Positions 9,077 through 18,367 are shown, counted from the stretch's first letter. The stretch: DNA of 54,006 nt from Pimelobacter simplex (GCA_016803235.1 JADCLI010000041.1:1-54006); one strand, 5' to 3'. Notes: a model not told the origin generated them from the sequence alone. A program made the numbers and translations.

Positions 9077-9262
9077 ATGGGCCGCGGCCGTGCGAAAGCC
9101 AAGCAGACCAAGGTCGCTCGCGACCTGAAGTACCGCACTCACGAGACTGACCTCTCGGCTCTGGCGGCGGAGCTCCATGGTGAGCCCGCCTCGTCCAGCG
9201 CCGATGAGGTGGAGCCCGAAGTGCTCGACAAGTGGTCGGACTACGCCGACCGTCGCGACTGA
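9077..9262 (+). CDS. DUF3073 family small protein
   Basis: The 61-residue product starts MGRGRAKAKQTKVARDLKYR, the hallmark of the actinobacterial DUF3073 family. A basic N-terminus is followed by an acidic tail (SADEVEPEVLDKW). The position directly downstream of purM is conserved in actinobacteria. The function is unknown; the basic start suggests nucleic acid contact, but this is inference. The 154-bp gap after purM implies its own promoter. Confidence 0.9.
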   Translation: MGRGRAKAKQTKVARDLKYRTHETDLSALAAELHGEPASSSADEVEPEVLDKWSDYADRRD

Positions 9263-9274
9263 GTCAGTCCGGAC

Positions 9275-9420
9275 GTCGAGGAGGTCGCGCAGCGACCGTC
9301 TCGAGACGTGGTGACGTGGTGCCGCGACCTGCTCGTGCGAATCTCGTACGCACGCGACTGGGTTTCGAGACGCGTCCTTCCGTCCTCGCAGGCTCGGACC
9401 GAGCCGACGCTCCTCCACCT
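9275..9420. repeat. Imperfect palindromic intergenic repeat element
   Basis: The left end (GTCGAGGAGGTCGCGCAGCG, then ACCGTCTCGAGAC) is loosely the reverse complement of the right end (GTTTCGAGACGCGTCC ... GACGCTCCTCCAC). Small internal hairpins are GGTCG/CGACC on the left and GGCTCGG-A-CCGAGCC at 9391-9405 on the right. Similar GAGGAGCG...GTCTCGAAAC sequences are remembered from many actinobacterial intergenic regions, so this is probably a dispersed repeat. It fills the space between the convergent DUF3073 and beta-propeller genes. It carries no coding capacity. Confidence 0.5.
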
Positions 9421-9429
9421 CCGCGCTGA

Positions 9430-10779
9430 TCAGGGACGGTCCTCGTTCCGCGGACCGTCCCTGCGCTCGGACATGACGACGACATCCCCGTGGGTGCCGT
9501 AGCCGGCGAGCCGACCTCCTGACCGGCGCCCGTCGAAGGTCACCAGCCGCCACTCGTCGCCCGGCACGTCCGGGTCGGGCGGCACGACCGTCGGCCACGG
9601 GATGTTGGTGGGGTACGGCGCGCTCAGCGTGCCGACCTCGGCCATCGACGTGTCGAACACCGGGTACCGCCCGCGGACCGCCCTGCGGTTGTCCCTGCCG
9701 TCGCTGGCCAGGACCCTCCAGTCCTCGCCGACGCGGAGCAGGGTGGTGCCCTCGGTCGCCCGGCGGTCGGTCGCCGCGCCCCGCAGGGCGAGGTGGTCGA
9801 GCGACGGGCCGGCGGCGAGCAGCGGGTGGAAGTCGAAGAACCTGCGCGCGCTGACGTAGCCGACCAGCCACCCGCCGTCCTGCCCACCGGTCCGCACCAG
9901 GTGCGGGTCCCACATGCCGACGCTCGGGCCGTCGGCGGGCAGCGCCAGGCGCCGGGTGGGCAGCACGTGCTGCCCGCGGGTGAGGTCGTCGGTCGACTCG
10001 GCCAGCGTGACGCCGAGCGCGCCCGGCACCCGGTCCGCTCTGCGGGCGGGGAAGTCCGACCAGGTGCTGGTGGCCACCAGCCACGCGTCGCCGTCGCGCA
10101 GGAGGTGGGTCGCGTGGTCGCCGTACACGCCCGGTCGGTCGGGGCGCTCGAAGAACAGGTCGCTGCGCCACGCGATGTCCCCGCCCACCGAGAGCGACCA
10201 GACCGAGGTGTGCGCGGTGTCGAAGAACCCCGGGCCGGCGCTGGTCGCGGTGAACAGCACCTCGCTCCCGACCCGGTACGGCGACCCGTCGGCGTGCGAC
10301 ACCAGCCGGATGTCGCGCAGCCCGAGCTGCCCGAAGCTCCCGGCGCGCACGTCGCGCACCCCCACCGCGTCGTGGGTGAGGCCGGCGAGCCACGCCGGAT
10401 CGCGGGTGTCGGGGCCGCCGACCTCCCGCAGGTCGACCCGCCCACGCGCGAGCCAGGTGTCGTCCTCGAAGGTCAGCACCGCCAGGTGGCTGCCGGTCAG
10501 GGTCAGCCCCAGCCGCGTGGGTGGGGCGGCGACGCGGCCGTGCCGCCGGCTGCGCAGCGCGTGCTCGGCGCCACCGATCCGCACGCGCAGCGACGCCCGG
10601 CCGTCCTCGAGGCGCACCGCCAGCCGCGTCCCGTCGGGCCCCTCCAGCGCGAGCTCGGCCGCCCGGTCGCCGGTCACCGCAGCCTCCACCGCGCCGAAGG
10701 GCGCGCGGAGCGGGAGGCCCTCGGCCGCCACCAGGGTGATCGGGCGGTGGCGGGCGGCGATCTCGAAGGACGGCAGCAC
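9430..10779 (-). CDS. Predicted beta-propeller protein, glycosidase-like fold
   Basis: The 449-residue soluble protein has no signal peptide. Repeated beta-rich blocks such as VWSLSVGGDIAWRSDLFFER, HATHLLRDGDAWLVATSTWSDF, MWDPHLVRTGGQDGGWLVGYVS and TLLRVGEDWRVLASDGRDN resemble the five-bladed propellers of GH43/GH32-like proteins, where short phrases ending in a Trp or Tyr repeat about every 60 residues. Catalytic acids cannot be assigned with confidence, so no activity is claimed. The start is GTG at 10779. It is divergent from the alpha/beta hydrolase gene with a 29-bp gap, so shared regulation is plausible. Confidence 0.7.
   Translation of the reverse strand: MLPSFEIAARHRPITLVAAEGLPLRAPFGAVEAAVTGDRAAELALEGPDGTRLAVRLEDGRASLRVRIGGAEHALRSRRHGRVAAPPTRLGLTLTGSHLAVLTFEDDTWLARGRVDLREVGGPDTRDPAWLAGLTHDAVGVRDVRAGSFGQLGLRDIRLVSHADGSPYRVGSEVLFTATSAGPGFFDTAHTSVWSLSVGGDIAWRSDLFFERPDRPGVYGDHATHLLRDGDAWLVATSTWSDFPARRADRVPGALGVTLAESTDDLTRGQHVLPTRRLALPADGPSVGMWDPHLVRTGGQDGGWLVGYVSARRFFDFHPLLAAGPSLDHLALRGAATDRRATEGTTLLRVGEDWRVLASDGRDNRRAVRGRYPVFDTSMAEVGTLSAPYPTNIPWPTVVPPDPDVPGDEWRLVTFDGRRSGGRLAGYGTHGDVVVMSERRDGPRNEDRP
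9431..9463. terminator. Hairpin terminator between convergent genes
   Basis: The 12-bp arms CAGGGACGGTCC and GGACCGTCCCTG are exact complements around a 9-base loop. The hairpin overlaps the last codons and stop of the minus-strand gene ending at 9430. There is no U-tract, as is usual in high-GC actinobacteria. It could act on both convergent transcripts. Confidence 0.65.
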
Positions 10780-10808
10780 GGGCGCACCCTACGCGGCATG
10801 ATGCGTCC

Positions 10809-12089
10809 GTGCCCGCCCCCACCCTGACCCCGCTCACCGGCGGCAACGGCATCGCCCTGACGGCCGCCCGCCCCGGCCCCGACCTCGCCGCCGTGGGCTG
10901 GTCCGAGGAGGAGTACGCCGCCAGCGGCACCGCCCGGGCGGCCGACCCCGCACACGGCGAGGCGCCGTACACGACCCGGGTCGTCGTCCGGCGTCCGCCG
11001 GCGGCGTCGGCCAGCGGGACCCTCGTCGTCGAGTGGCTCAACGTGAGCAGCGGCGCCGATGCGGCCCCGGACTGGACCTACCTGGCCGAGGAGCTGGTCC
11101 GGCAGGGCCACGCGTGGGCCGGGGTCTCCGCCCAGCGGGGCGGCGTCGAGGGCGGCACGGGGGCCGTCGCGGTCGAGGGCCTGCAGGGACTCAAGGACGT
11201 CGACCCGGCCCGCTACGGCGGCCTCGACCACCCGGGCGACGCCTATGCCTACGGGATCTTCACCGAGGTCGCGCGGGCCGTCGCGGACCTCGCCGGCGCG
11301 GAGCGTGTGCTGGCGATCGGGCAGTCGCAGTCGGCGTACACGTTGACGACCTATCTCAACCACGTCCACCCTGCCGAGCGTCTCTTCGCCGGCTTCCTGG
11401 TCCACAGCCGCGGCGACGTCGCCGCCCCGCTCGGCGAGCCCGGCCGCGGCATCGACCTGCTCGCCGCGCGCGCCGCCGGCAAGCCGACGCCGGTCCGCGA
11501 CGACCTCGACGTCCCGGTCATCGTGCTCCAGGCCGAGGGCGACCTGCTCGGCCGGATCAACTACCTGCCCGCCCGCCAGCCCGACGGCCCGCTGCTGCGC
11601 GTGTGGGAGGTCGCCGGCGCCGCGCACGCCGACCTCTTCCAGATCGGCGAGTTCGAGGCCTTCCTCGGCTGCCCCGACCCCGTCAACCGCGGCCAGCACG
11701 CGTACGTCGCCCGCGCGGCCCTGCGCCACCTCGACACCTGGGCCCGCGGCGGTCCCGCCGCACCCTCCGCCCCGCCCCTGGAGATCGCCGACGGCGTCTT
11801 CGTCCGTGACGACCTCGGCGTCGTCCGCGGCGGGATCCGCACCCCGGTCGTCGACGCGCCCGCCGACGTCGTCTCCGGCGACGCCGGGCCCGACGCCTCG
11901 GTCATCTGCAGCCTGTTCGGCCGCACCCTCCCGTTGCCCGCCGGCGCCGGCGAGAGGCTGTGGCCGACGCACGAGGCCTACCTGGCGGCGTACGCCGCGG
12001 CGACGGACGCGGCGATCGCCGCGGGCTTCGTGCTGCCCGAGGACCGGGAGGCCGTGCTGGCGGAGGCTCGTCCTCCGACCCCGGCCTAG
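10809..12089 (+). CDS. Alpha/beta hydrolase domain protein (Abhydrolase_10 type)
   Basis: The 426-residue product resembles the large alpha/beta hydrolase-domain family exemplified by Abhydrolase_10. The segment VVEWLNVSSGADAAPDWTYLAEELVRQGHAWAGVSAQ precedes the nucleophile elbow IGQSQSAY, with Ser in a G-x-S-x-S context. A late VAGAAHADLFQ may supply the catalytic His. No signal peptide is seen. The start is the in-frame GTG at 10809; nearby ATGs are out of frame. The stop codon shares the CTAG palindrome with the stop of the convergent CoA-transferase gene. Substrate unknown. Confidence 0.8.
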   Translation: MPAPTLTPLTGGNGIALTAARPGPDLAAVGWSEEEYAASGTARAADPAHGEAPYTTRVVVRRPPAASASGTLVVEWLNVSSGADAAPDWTYLAEELVRQGHAWAGVSAQRGGVEGGTGAVAVEGLQGLKDVDPARYGGLDHPGDAYAYGIFTEVARAVADLAGAERVLAIGQSQSAYTLTTYLNHVHPAERLFAGFLVHSRGDVAAPLGEPGRGIDLLAARAAGKPTPVRDDLDVPVIVLQAEGDLLGRINYLPARQPDGPLLRVWEVAGAAHADLFQIGEFEAFLGCPDPVNRGQHAYVARAALRHLDTWARGGPAAPSAPPLEIADGVFVRDDLGVVRGGIRTPVVDAPADVVSGDAGPDASVICSLFGRTLPLPAGAGERLWPTHEAYLAAYAAATDAAIAAGFVLPEDREAVLAEARPPTPA

Positions 12090-13246
12090 ACCGGAACCCG
12101 GCCGAGCCAGTCCGTCAGCACGTCGTCGCGGTCGGCGCCCAGGCCCGGGCTCGTGGGGGTCGCGGCGTCCGTGCTCCCGGCAGGGGCGTCCGGGAACCGC
12201 AACGGCTGCGTGAGGTAGGGGGTGCGCCCCAGCAGGGGGTGGTCGAAGTGCCGGACCAGCCCCCGGTGGACGGCCTGCTCGCTGGCCAGCGCCTGCGCCA
12301 GGTCCCAGATCGGCGCCGCGGGCACGCCCGCCTCCTCGGCCTGGCCGACGGCCTGCTCGGTGGTCAGTCGCGTGGACCAGGTGGTCGCCAGGTCCTCGAT
12401 CTCGGCGCGATGTGCAGACCGCGCTGCGTCGTCGGCGAATCTCGGGTCGTCGCCTGTCTCCGGCCGGCCGACGAGGGCGCAGAAGCGTCCGAACACGCTG
12501 TCGTTGGCGACCGCGATCGCGACCAGGCCGTCTCGGGTGGGGTAGGTGTCGAAGGGTGCCGAGACGGGGTGCCGGTTGCCCACGCGCCCCGGAAGGGCGC
12601 CGGTCGCCGTCAGGATGCTCATCGCAGTCACCTGGAGCGAGACGAGGGAGTCGAACATCGCTACGTCCACGTGGCGGCCGGTACCTGTCCGCTCCCGCTC
12701 GAACAGTGCGGCCGTCACCCCCCATGCGGCGTGGAGACCCGCGATGACGTCGCCGACCGACTCGCCGACGCGGGTCGGTCCGCCCTCCGCCGTCCCGGTG
12801 CCCTCCATCAGGCCTGACATGGCCTGGACGACCAGGTCGTAGGCCGGGGCGTGCGCGAGTGGCCCGTCCTGGCCGAACCCGGAGATGCTCGCGTAGACGA
12901 GCCGCGGGTTGACCGCGCGCAAGGTCGCGTAGTCGATGCCGAGGCGCGTGGTGACACCCGGTCGGAAGTTCTCGACCACGACGTCGGCGGCGCGCACGAG
13001 CTCGAGCAGGGTGGCGTGGTCGTCGGGATCCTTCAGGTCCAGCGCGATGCTGCGCTTGCCGTGGTTGAGCTGGGCGAAGTAGACGCTCTCGCCGTCGCGG
13101 AACGGGCCGAGGTGCCGGGCGTCGTCACCGTGCCGCCCCTCCACCTTGACCACGTCGGCGCCCAGGTCTCCCAGGAGCGCGGTGCAGTAGGGCCCGGCCA
13201 GGACCCGGCTCAGGTCGAGCACCTTCACGTCGGTCAGCAGCGGCAT
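12086..13246 (-). CDS. CaiB/BaiF family (class III) CoA-transferase
   Basis: This 386-residue protein moves CoA between an acyl-CoA and a carboxylic acid. Family features are VKVLDLSRVLAGPYCTALLGDLGADVVKVE at the N-terminus, NHGKRSIALDLKDP, ADVVVENFRPGV, SGFGQDGPL and PAYDLVVQAMSG, whose Asp is the usual catalytic nucleophile. The start at 13246 is chosen because AGGAGG lies just upstream; the frame stays open further upstream without family similarity. It is divergent from the acyl-CoA dehydrogenase gene, and the two probably activate and then oxidise the same organic acid. The exact substrate is unknown. Confidence 0.9.
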   Translation of the reverse strand: MPLLTDVKVLDLSRVLAGPYCTALLGDLGADVVKVEGRHGDDARHLGPFRDGESVYFAQLNHGKRSIALDLKDPDDHATLLELVRAADVVVENFRPGVTTRLGIDYATLRAVNPRLVYASISGFGQDGPLAHAPAYDLVVQAMSGLMEGTGTAEGGPTRVGESVGDVIAGLHAAWGVTAALFERERTGTGRHVDVAMFDSLVSLQVTAMSILTATGALPGRVGNRHPVSAPFDTYPTRDGLVAIAVANDSVFGRFCALVGRPETGDDPRFADDAARSAHRAEIEDLATTWSTRLTTEQAVGQAEEAGVPAAPIWDLAQALASEQAVHRGLVRHFDHPLLGRTPYLTQPLRFPDAPAGSTDAATPTSPGLGADRDDVLTDWLGRVPV

Positions 13247-13448
13247 CGTCGTCCTCCTGGGTGTCGTCACGGGCTCCGGACGTTGTCGTTCGACCGTCCC
13301 GAGCGCGGCAACCGTAGGAATCGGATCCCACCGCAGGCCACGTGCCGTTGCACAGTCATTCGTCGGTTCATAGGGCAGATGCACATTGCGTGAGCCCGGT
13401 CACCGTGGCCTGAATAGTGCCGCACTGGCCCCCGTCGAAAGCGAACCC

Positions 13449-14585
13449 ATGTACCTCCTCGATGACGTCCACCACGAGCTGCGAGCCGCCGCACGGCGCG
13501 TGAGCACCGAGAAGCTGGCGCCGCGCGCCGCCGCGGTCGACGAGGCCGCCGTCTTCCCGCAGGAGAGCTATGACGTCCTGGTCGCCGCTGGGCTGCACGC
13601 CCCGGGCATCCCAGAGCAGTACGGGGGCGACGGCGTCGACGCGATCGCCTCGGCGATCACCGTGGAGGAGGTCGCCAGGGCGTGCGCGTCCAGCTGCGCG
13701 ATCATCACCTCCAACAAGCTGGGCGTGGTGCCGCTCCTGCACTACGGCAGCGAGGATCAGCGCCGGCGCTACCTCCCCGAGGTCGCCTCGGGCGAGGCCC
13801 TGATGGCCTACGCGATCAGTGAGCGCGAGGCAGGCAGCGACGTGGCGGCCATGCGCACGACGGCCCGGCTCGACGGCGACTCCTGGGTGCTCAACGGAGT
13901 CAAGACGTGGATCACCTCGGCGGGAGTCGCCCGCTACATCGTGGTCTTCGCCGTGACCGACCCCGGGCAGGGATCGCGCTCGCTGTCCGCCTTCCTCCTT
14001 CACGCCGACGATGCCGGCATCTCCTACGGCGAGCCCGAGCGCAAGATGGGTCTCAAGGGGTCGGTCACCCGGGAGGTCTACCTCGAGGACTGCCGGATCC
14101 CGCTCGACCGGATGATCGGCGAGCGCGGCCGTGGCATGCGGGTGGCGCTGGGGACCCTCGACCACACGAGGGTGTCGATCGGCGCGGAGGCCGTCGGCAT
14201 CGCCCAGGGGGCGCTCGATGCCGCCGTCGCCTACATCAAGGAGCGCCGCCAGTTCGGGCAGTCCATCGCGGACTTCCAGGGCATCCAGTTCATGGTCGCC
14301 GACATGGGCATGCGTGTGGAGGCAGCCCGTCAGATGGTCTACGCCGCCGCTGCGCGCAGCGAGGCGGGCAGCGCGGACCTCACCTTCTTCGGTGCGGCGG
14401 CCAAGTGCCTCGCGTCCGACACGGCGATGGCCGTCACCACCGACGCCGTCCAGCTGCTCGGCGGGTACGGGTACACCCGCGACTTCCCGGTCGAGCGAAT
14501 GATGCGCGACGCCAAGATCACGCAGATCTACGAGGGCACCAACCAGATCCAGCGGGTCGTGATGGCCCGGCACCTGCTCGCATGA
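13449..14585 (+). CDS. Acyl-CoA dehydrogenase
   Basis: The 378-residue flavoprotein belongs to the short-chain acyl-CoA dehydrogenase family and introduces an alpha,beta double bond into an acyl-CoA. Visible features are GIPEQYGGDG, the FAD-binding MAYAISEREAGSDVAAM, WITSAG, the second signature region QLLGGYGYTRDFPVERMMRDAK, and IYEGTNQIQR with the catalytic Glu near the C-terminus. The ATG at 13449 gives a normal length. It is divergent from the class III CoA-transferase and followed by a convergent PucR regulator gene 8 bp away. Confidence 0.93.
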   Translation: MYLLDDVHHELRAAARRVSTEKLAPRAAAVDEAAVFPQESYDVLVAAGLHAPGIPEQYGGDGVDAIASAITVEEVARACASSCAIITSNKLGVVPLLHYGSEDQRRRYLPEVASGEALMAYAISEREAGSDVAAMRTTARLDGDSWVLNGVKTWITSAGVARYIVVFAVTDPGQGSRSLSAFLLHADDAGISYGEPERKMGLKGSVTREVYLEDCRIPLDRMIGERGRGMRVALGTLDHTRVSIGAEAVGIAQGALDAAVAYIKERRQFGQSIADFQGIQFMVADMGMRVEAARQMVYAAAARSEAGSADLTFFGAAAKCLASDTAMAVTTDAVQLLGGYGYTRDFPVERMMRDAKITQIYEGTNQIQRVVMARHLLA

Positions 14586-14593
14586 GCGCCGAG

Positions 14594-16093
14594 TCAGGCT
14601 CCGGGGACGTCGGGCGAGCCGGCGCCCCCTGCCGCGTCGAGCGCTGCCAGCGCGAGGGCGAGCTCGATACGGTCCGTCAGCCGGTCGAGGTCGCGGCCGA
14701 GCAGCTGCTCGACCTGGTCCAGCCGGTAGCGCAGCGTGTTGCGGTGGATCACCATCGCGGCGGCGGTCGCGCTGGGCACGCAGTCGTGGGCCAGGTAGGT
14801 GCGCAGCGTGAGAAGCAGGTGGTTGCCGGCCTGGTCGTCGCGCTCGAGGAGCGGGCCGAGGACCTCCTGGCCGAGCTCGGCGAGAGGCAGGTCGAGGTTC
14901 CCGAGGAGGAGCCCGGTCAGCGACAGGGGAGCCGACCGCCCGACGCCCTCGGGTACGGCGGCCTGCCGCGCCTCGTAGTAGCCGAGGCGCAGACCGGCGA
15001 CGCCGCGGCGTGCGGACCCCAGCCCGATCGAAGGATGATGGCGAGCCTTCGTCAGCTGCTCGCGCAGGGCCTCGGCCACCGCGGCGGCGTCGACGCCGTC
15101 CGGGACGACGACGGCGACCGCGTCCTCGAGGAGGGCCGTGGGCAGGGGATCGCCCTCGCGGGCGAGGAGCGACCTCAGCTCCCACGGCACGCGACGGAGC
15201 CGGTCCGGGGTGTCGTCGAGCACGGCGACCACGATCGTCTGCGGTGCATCGGCATGCACGCCGAGTCGACGCAGCCTGCTGCGCGCCGCGTGGTCCGACA
15301 CCAGGCCGTGCAGCACGTCCTCGAGGACCTGACCCAGCAGCTCGCGGCGCCCGGTGAGGAAGGCCTGTTCACGGGCGAGCTCGAGCCCCAGGACAGTGGC
15401 GGCGAAGGGCAGCACGCCTTGGTGTGCCGGAGCCGGATCCGTGTGCAGGACCGCGACCGGGATGTCGTCGACGAGGACCTCGGCGGATCCGGAGTCGCGC
15501 GCGGTCGTGACGCCGTCGGCGTCGGGGTTCCACCGCGACCGGCGAGGGGAACGGTGCAGCACGCTGCCGCCCGGCTCGGCCAGGAGCACGTTCGCCAGGC
15601 CGAGCTGGCGCCGGAGCTCGCCGAGCATGCCGTCGATCCCACGGCGCGACAGCAGCTCGCGCACCAACCGGTCCTGGACCTGCAGGTTGGTCTGCACCGC
15701 TGCGTAGGTCTCGGCGTAGATCTCGTCGGCCAGCCAGTGGCTGATCGCGATGAACGGCACCTCGACCGGCGAGACCACCAGGGCCAGTCCGGCCTCCTGC
15801 GCCGCCGCGACCAGGCCCGGTGGTGGCTCGTCGTGGACCAGCCCGATGCCGAGGCAGACCGCGGCGACCGGAACCGCCGCGAGACGCGTCGCCAGGTCGA
15901 CCCACTCCTCGGCCGTCCGATCGAGCATCGCAGTGGTCATCACCAGCTCCTGGCCGCGCAGGAAGGGGACCGGGTCGGGGAGCTCGGTCGTCGACCCCCA
16001 GCTGATCGGCCGGTCGGCGGCGCCGTCGGGAAGCACCACTGCGCGCACCTGCAGGCTCGGCTCGTCGAGGAGATCGCGCAGCTGCACCGGCAT
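14594..16093 (-). CDS. PucR-family transcriptional regulator
   Basis: The 499-residue protein has an N-terminal PucR domain (VRDLL-like start, GSTTELPDPVPFLRGQELVMTTAM), a middle degenerate GGDEF-like region, and a C-terminal PucR HTH domain (LRTYLAHDCVPSATAAAMVIHRNTLRYRLDQVEQLLG). Such regulators usually activate catabolic genes in response to a small molecule. It lies between the CoA-transferase/acyl-CoA dehydrogenase genes and the ABC importer, so it is the likely local regulator of both, by position. The start at 16093 gives MPVQLRDLL, the normal family N-terminus. Confidence 0.9.
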   Translation of the reverse strand: MPVQLRDLLDEPSLQVRAVVLPDGAADRPISWGSTTELPDPVPFLRGQELVMTTAMLDRTAEEWVDLATRLAAVPVAAVCLGIGLVHDEPPPGLVAAAQEAGLALVVSPVEVPFIAISHWLADEIYAETYAAVQTNLQVQDRLVRELLSRRGIDGMLGELRRQLGLANVLLAEPGGSVLHRSPRRSRWNPDADGVTTARDSGSAEVLVDDIPVAVLHTDPAPAHQGVLPFAATVLGLELAREQAFLTGRRELLGQVLEDVLHGLVSDHAARSRLRRLGVHADAPQTIVVAVLDDTPDRLRRVPWELRSLLAREGDPLPTALLEDAVAVVVPDGVDAAAVAEALREQLTKARHHPSIGLGSARRGVAGLRLGYYEARQAAVPEGVGRSAPLSLTGLLLGNLDLPLAELGQEVLGPLLERDDQAGNHLLLTLRTYLAHDCVPSATAAAMVIHRNTLRYRLDQVEQLLGRDLDRLTDRIELALALAALDAAGGAGSPDVPGA

Positions 16094-16312
16094 GGCGGCA
16101 TTGTGCCGGACCCGTGCCCGGCCGGGTCGCACGACGTGTTCCGTCGCGACCCATCCCCACAGCGTGAGAACGGGGGCTGCCGACGGCGACGTCCTCGCCT
16201 ACCGTCCGCGCCACGTGTGTCCCGGCCGGGCCTCGCCCGGGACGGGCTCGACCGCTGTTCCCCAACTGCCCGGGTGTCGCCCGTGACGCCCGACCACCCC
16301 CGGTCGCGAGCG

Positions 16313-16330
16313 ACCACCACCACCACCACC
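16313..16330 (+). repeat. (ACC)6 trinucleotide run before the binding-protein gene
   Basis: Six ACC units directly precede the AAGGAG ribosome-binding site (16331-16336) of the substrate-binding protein gene. A short tandem repeat in the 5' leader could change in number and alter leader structure, but nothing in the sequence proves this. Confidence 0.7.
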
Positions 16331-16341
16331 AAGGAGCACGC

Positions 16342-17496
16342 ATGCGAATCCGCACACTGATGGCCGGCGCCCTCGTCGGCCTACTGGCCACCACGACAGC
16401 CTGCTCGGGCAGTGGCTCGGGTGGCGGAGACACCCTCAAGATCGGCTTCTTCGCTCCCGAGTCCGGGTTCGGCTCGGCTGACGGTCGCAGCGCACTGGCC
16501 GGCGCTCGTCTGGCCGTCGAGCAGGTGAACGCCGATGGCGGGATCGACGGCAAGAAGGTCGAGCTGGTGACCTACGACGACGCCAGCGACCCCAAGCAGG
16601 GGGCCGTGATCGCCACCAAGCTCGTGTCCCAGGACCGGGTCGCCGCGGCGGTCAGCGGCTCCTACAGCCCGCAGACACTGGCGGGCGCGACCATCTTCCA
16701 GCGCAACAGGATCCCGCTCGTCTCGGCGTACGCCGTCAACCCGGGCATCCCCGAGACGGGCGACTTCATCTTCCAGCAGGACTTCGACGGCGAGGTGCAG
16801 GGCCGGGCCGGCGCGGTCCAGCTCGCCGAGGACGGGGTCACCAAGCCCGCCGTCATCGCGGTCGACAACGACTTCGGCAACGCGCTGGTCCAAGGCTTCA
16901 GCGACCAGGCGGAGAAGAGCGGGCTGGACGTCGTCTCCGTGGACAAGAACGAGTTCGGGGAGAAGGACTTCGGCACGATCATCCGTCGCGCCGTGGACGC
17001 CGGCGCGGACGGCATCTACCTCGTGCAGTACGTGGCCGAGGGCACCCAGTTCTTCCGTGCCCTGCGCAAGTCCGGTGTCGACCTGCCGGTGCTGAGCACC
17101 GAGGGCATCGACTCGGCAGGCTTCCTCGAGTCGATCGGTGACCTCGCCGACGGCGCGAAGATCACCACGAACCTCAACCGGGACGCCGAGGCGCCGGCCA
17201 CGAAGGCCTTCCTCGAGGACTTCGCGGAGGCCAACGACTTCCCCGCGGACATGGTGGCCGCCTCGTCCTACGACGCGGTGAAGCTGATCCTGGACGCCGC
17301 CGAGTCCTCCGGCACCAGTGCTGGCGACATCCATCAGGGCCTGCTCGACACCTCGGACCACGAGGGTGCCACCGGCACGCTCGAGAGGTTCACCGACGGA
17401 CGCCAGGTGATCAAGCCGGTCCAGGTCCTCCAGTTCCAGGGCGCGACGCTGGTCTCGATCGGCGAGATCACCGACTCGTCCGTCATCACGCCGTGA
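16342..17496 (+). CDS. ABC transporter substrate-binding lipoprotein (LivK-like)
   Basis: The 384-residue product has a lipoprotein signal peptide with lipobox TTAC (Cys at about residue 21) followed by a Ser/Gly linker. The remainder is a type I periplasmic-binding fold of the Leu/Ile/Val-binding family (LKIGFFAPESGFGSADGRSALAGARLAVEQVNADGGIDGKKVELV). It captures the substrate outside the membrane for the permeases encoded next. It starts a five-gene importer operon. The substrate may be an organic or aromatic acid, given the catabolic neighbours, rather than a branched-chain amino acid; this is inference. Confidence 0.92.
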   Translation: MRIRTLMAGALVGLLATTTACSGSGSGGGDTLKIGFFAPESGFGSADGRSALAGARLAVEQVNADGGIDGKKVELVTYDDASDPKQGAVIATKLVSQDRVAAAVSGSYSPQTLAGATIFQRNRIPLVSAYAVNPGIPETGDFIFQQDFDGEVQGRAGAVQLAEDGVTKPAVIAVDNDFGNALVQGFSDQAEKSGLDVVSVDKNEFGEKDFGTIIRRAVDAGADGIYLVQYVAEGTQFFRALRKSGVDLPVLSTEGIDSAGFLESIGDLADGAKITTNLNRDAEAPATKAFLEDFAEANDFPADMVAASSYDAVKLILDAAESSGTSAGDIHQGLLDTSDHEGATGTLERFTDGRQVIKPVQVLQFQGATLVSIGEITDSSVITP

Positions 17497-17503
17497 GCTG
17501 CTG

Positions 17504-18367
17504 ATGGAGACCACAGTCGACGGACTCGTCATCGGGTCCCTGTACGCCCTGGTCGCGCTCGGGCCGTGCCTGGTCTACGGCCTGCTGCGCGTCCTGGACA
17601 TCGCGAACGCCGCATCCCTCACGTTGGGCGGCTACCTCGTGCTCGTTCTCGCCGAGCGCGCGGACAGCCCGCTTCTCGGAGTCCTGTCGGGCCTGGTGGC
17701 CGGCGCGGCGCTCGGGTGGCTGGTCCAGCGCTTCATCTACCTGCCGATCCTCGATCGCGGGCCGATCGTGACCCTGGTGACCGGGATCGGCCTGTACATC
17801 GTGGCCACGGAGCTCTTCCGCCTCGTCTTCGGCCCCTCGCAGCGCAGCGCGCACGTCGAGCTGCCGCTGCCCGACGTCGATGTCGGAGGAGTTCGCCTCG
17901 AGGGCATCGACATCTTGGTCCTGGCGGTGACCTTCGGGGTCATCGGCGCGACCTGGTACGTCCTGACCAGGACGCGCAGCGGCGTCCTGTGGCAGGCGGT
18001 CGCCCAGGACCGGCACGTGGCCGGGGCGGTCGGCGTGAACAGCCCACGGGTCATCGCGGCGGTCTTCGCCGTGGGCTACCTGCTGTCGGCCCTCGCGGGA
18101 GCGCTGCTCTCGGTGAAGTACGACGCGGTCTACCCCACGCTGGGCGACATCCCCGCCTACAAGATGCTCGCGATCATCATCCTCGGCGGCCTGGGAAGCC
18201 CCCTCGGCACCATCGTCGCCGCGCTGCTGATCGGGCTCGTGGAGTCGTGGGTGGTCGCGTCGTTCGGGTTCGCGCTCCCGCGTGACGCGATCGCGTTCGT
18301 GGCGCTCATCGCGATGCTCCTGATCCGGCCGCAGGGCCTGATCCCGTCCCGGGTGGTGAAGCCATGA
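17504..18367 (+). CDS. livH: Branched-chain-type ABC transporter permease (LivH-like)
   Basis: The 287-residue integral membrane protein opens TVDGLVIGSLYALVALGPCLVYGLLRVLDIANAA, the LivH family N-terminus. Later segments include the family motif GGLGSPLGTIVAALLIGLVES. About eight membrane segments are expected. It pairs with the next permease to form the channel. The gene is 7 bp after the binding protein and overlaps the next gene by ATGA, so it is translationally coupled. Confidence 0.92.
   Translation: METTVDGLVIGSLYALVALGPCLVYGLLRVLDIANAASLTLGGYLVLVLAERADSPLLGVLSGLVAGAALGWLVQRFIYLPILDRGPIVTLVTGIGLYIVATELFRLVFGPSQRSAHVELPLPDVDVGGVRLEGIDILVLAVTFGVIGATWYVLTRTRSGVLWQAVAQDRHVAGAVGVNSPRVIAAVFAVGYLLSALAGALLSVKYDAVYPTLGDIPAYKMLAIIILGGLGSPLGTIVAALLIGLVESWVVASFGFALPRDAIAFVALIAMLLIRPQGLIPSRVVKP

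Noticed and set aside
13336..13410. Inverted pair GGCCACG/CGTGGCC between the CoA-transferase and acyl-CoA dehydrogenase genes
   Set aside because: The 7-bp arms are 61 bp apart, so chance occurrence in GC-rich DNA is likely. No PucR site could be defined.
16313..16330. (ACC)6 run as a phase-variation switch
   Set aside because: The run is in the leader, not in the coding frame, and there is no evidence of length variation. It is recorded as a repeat only.
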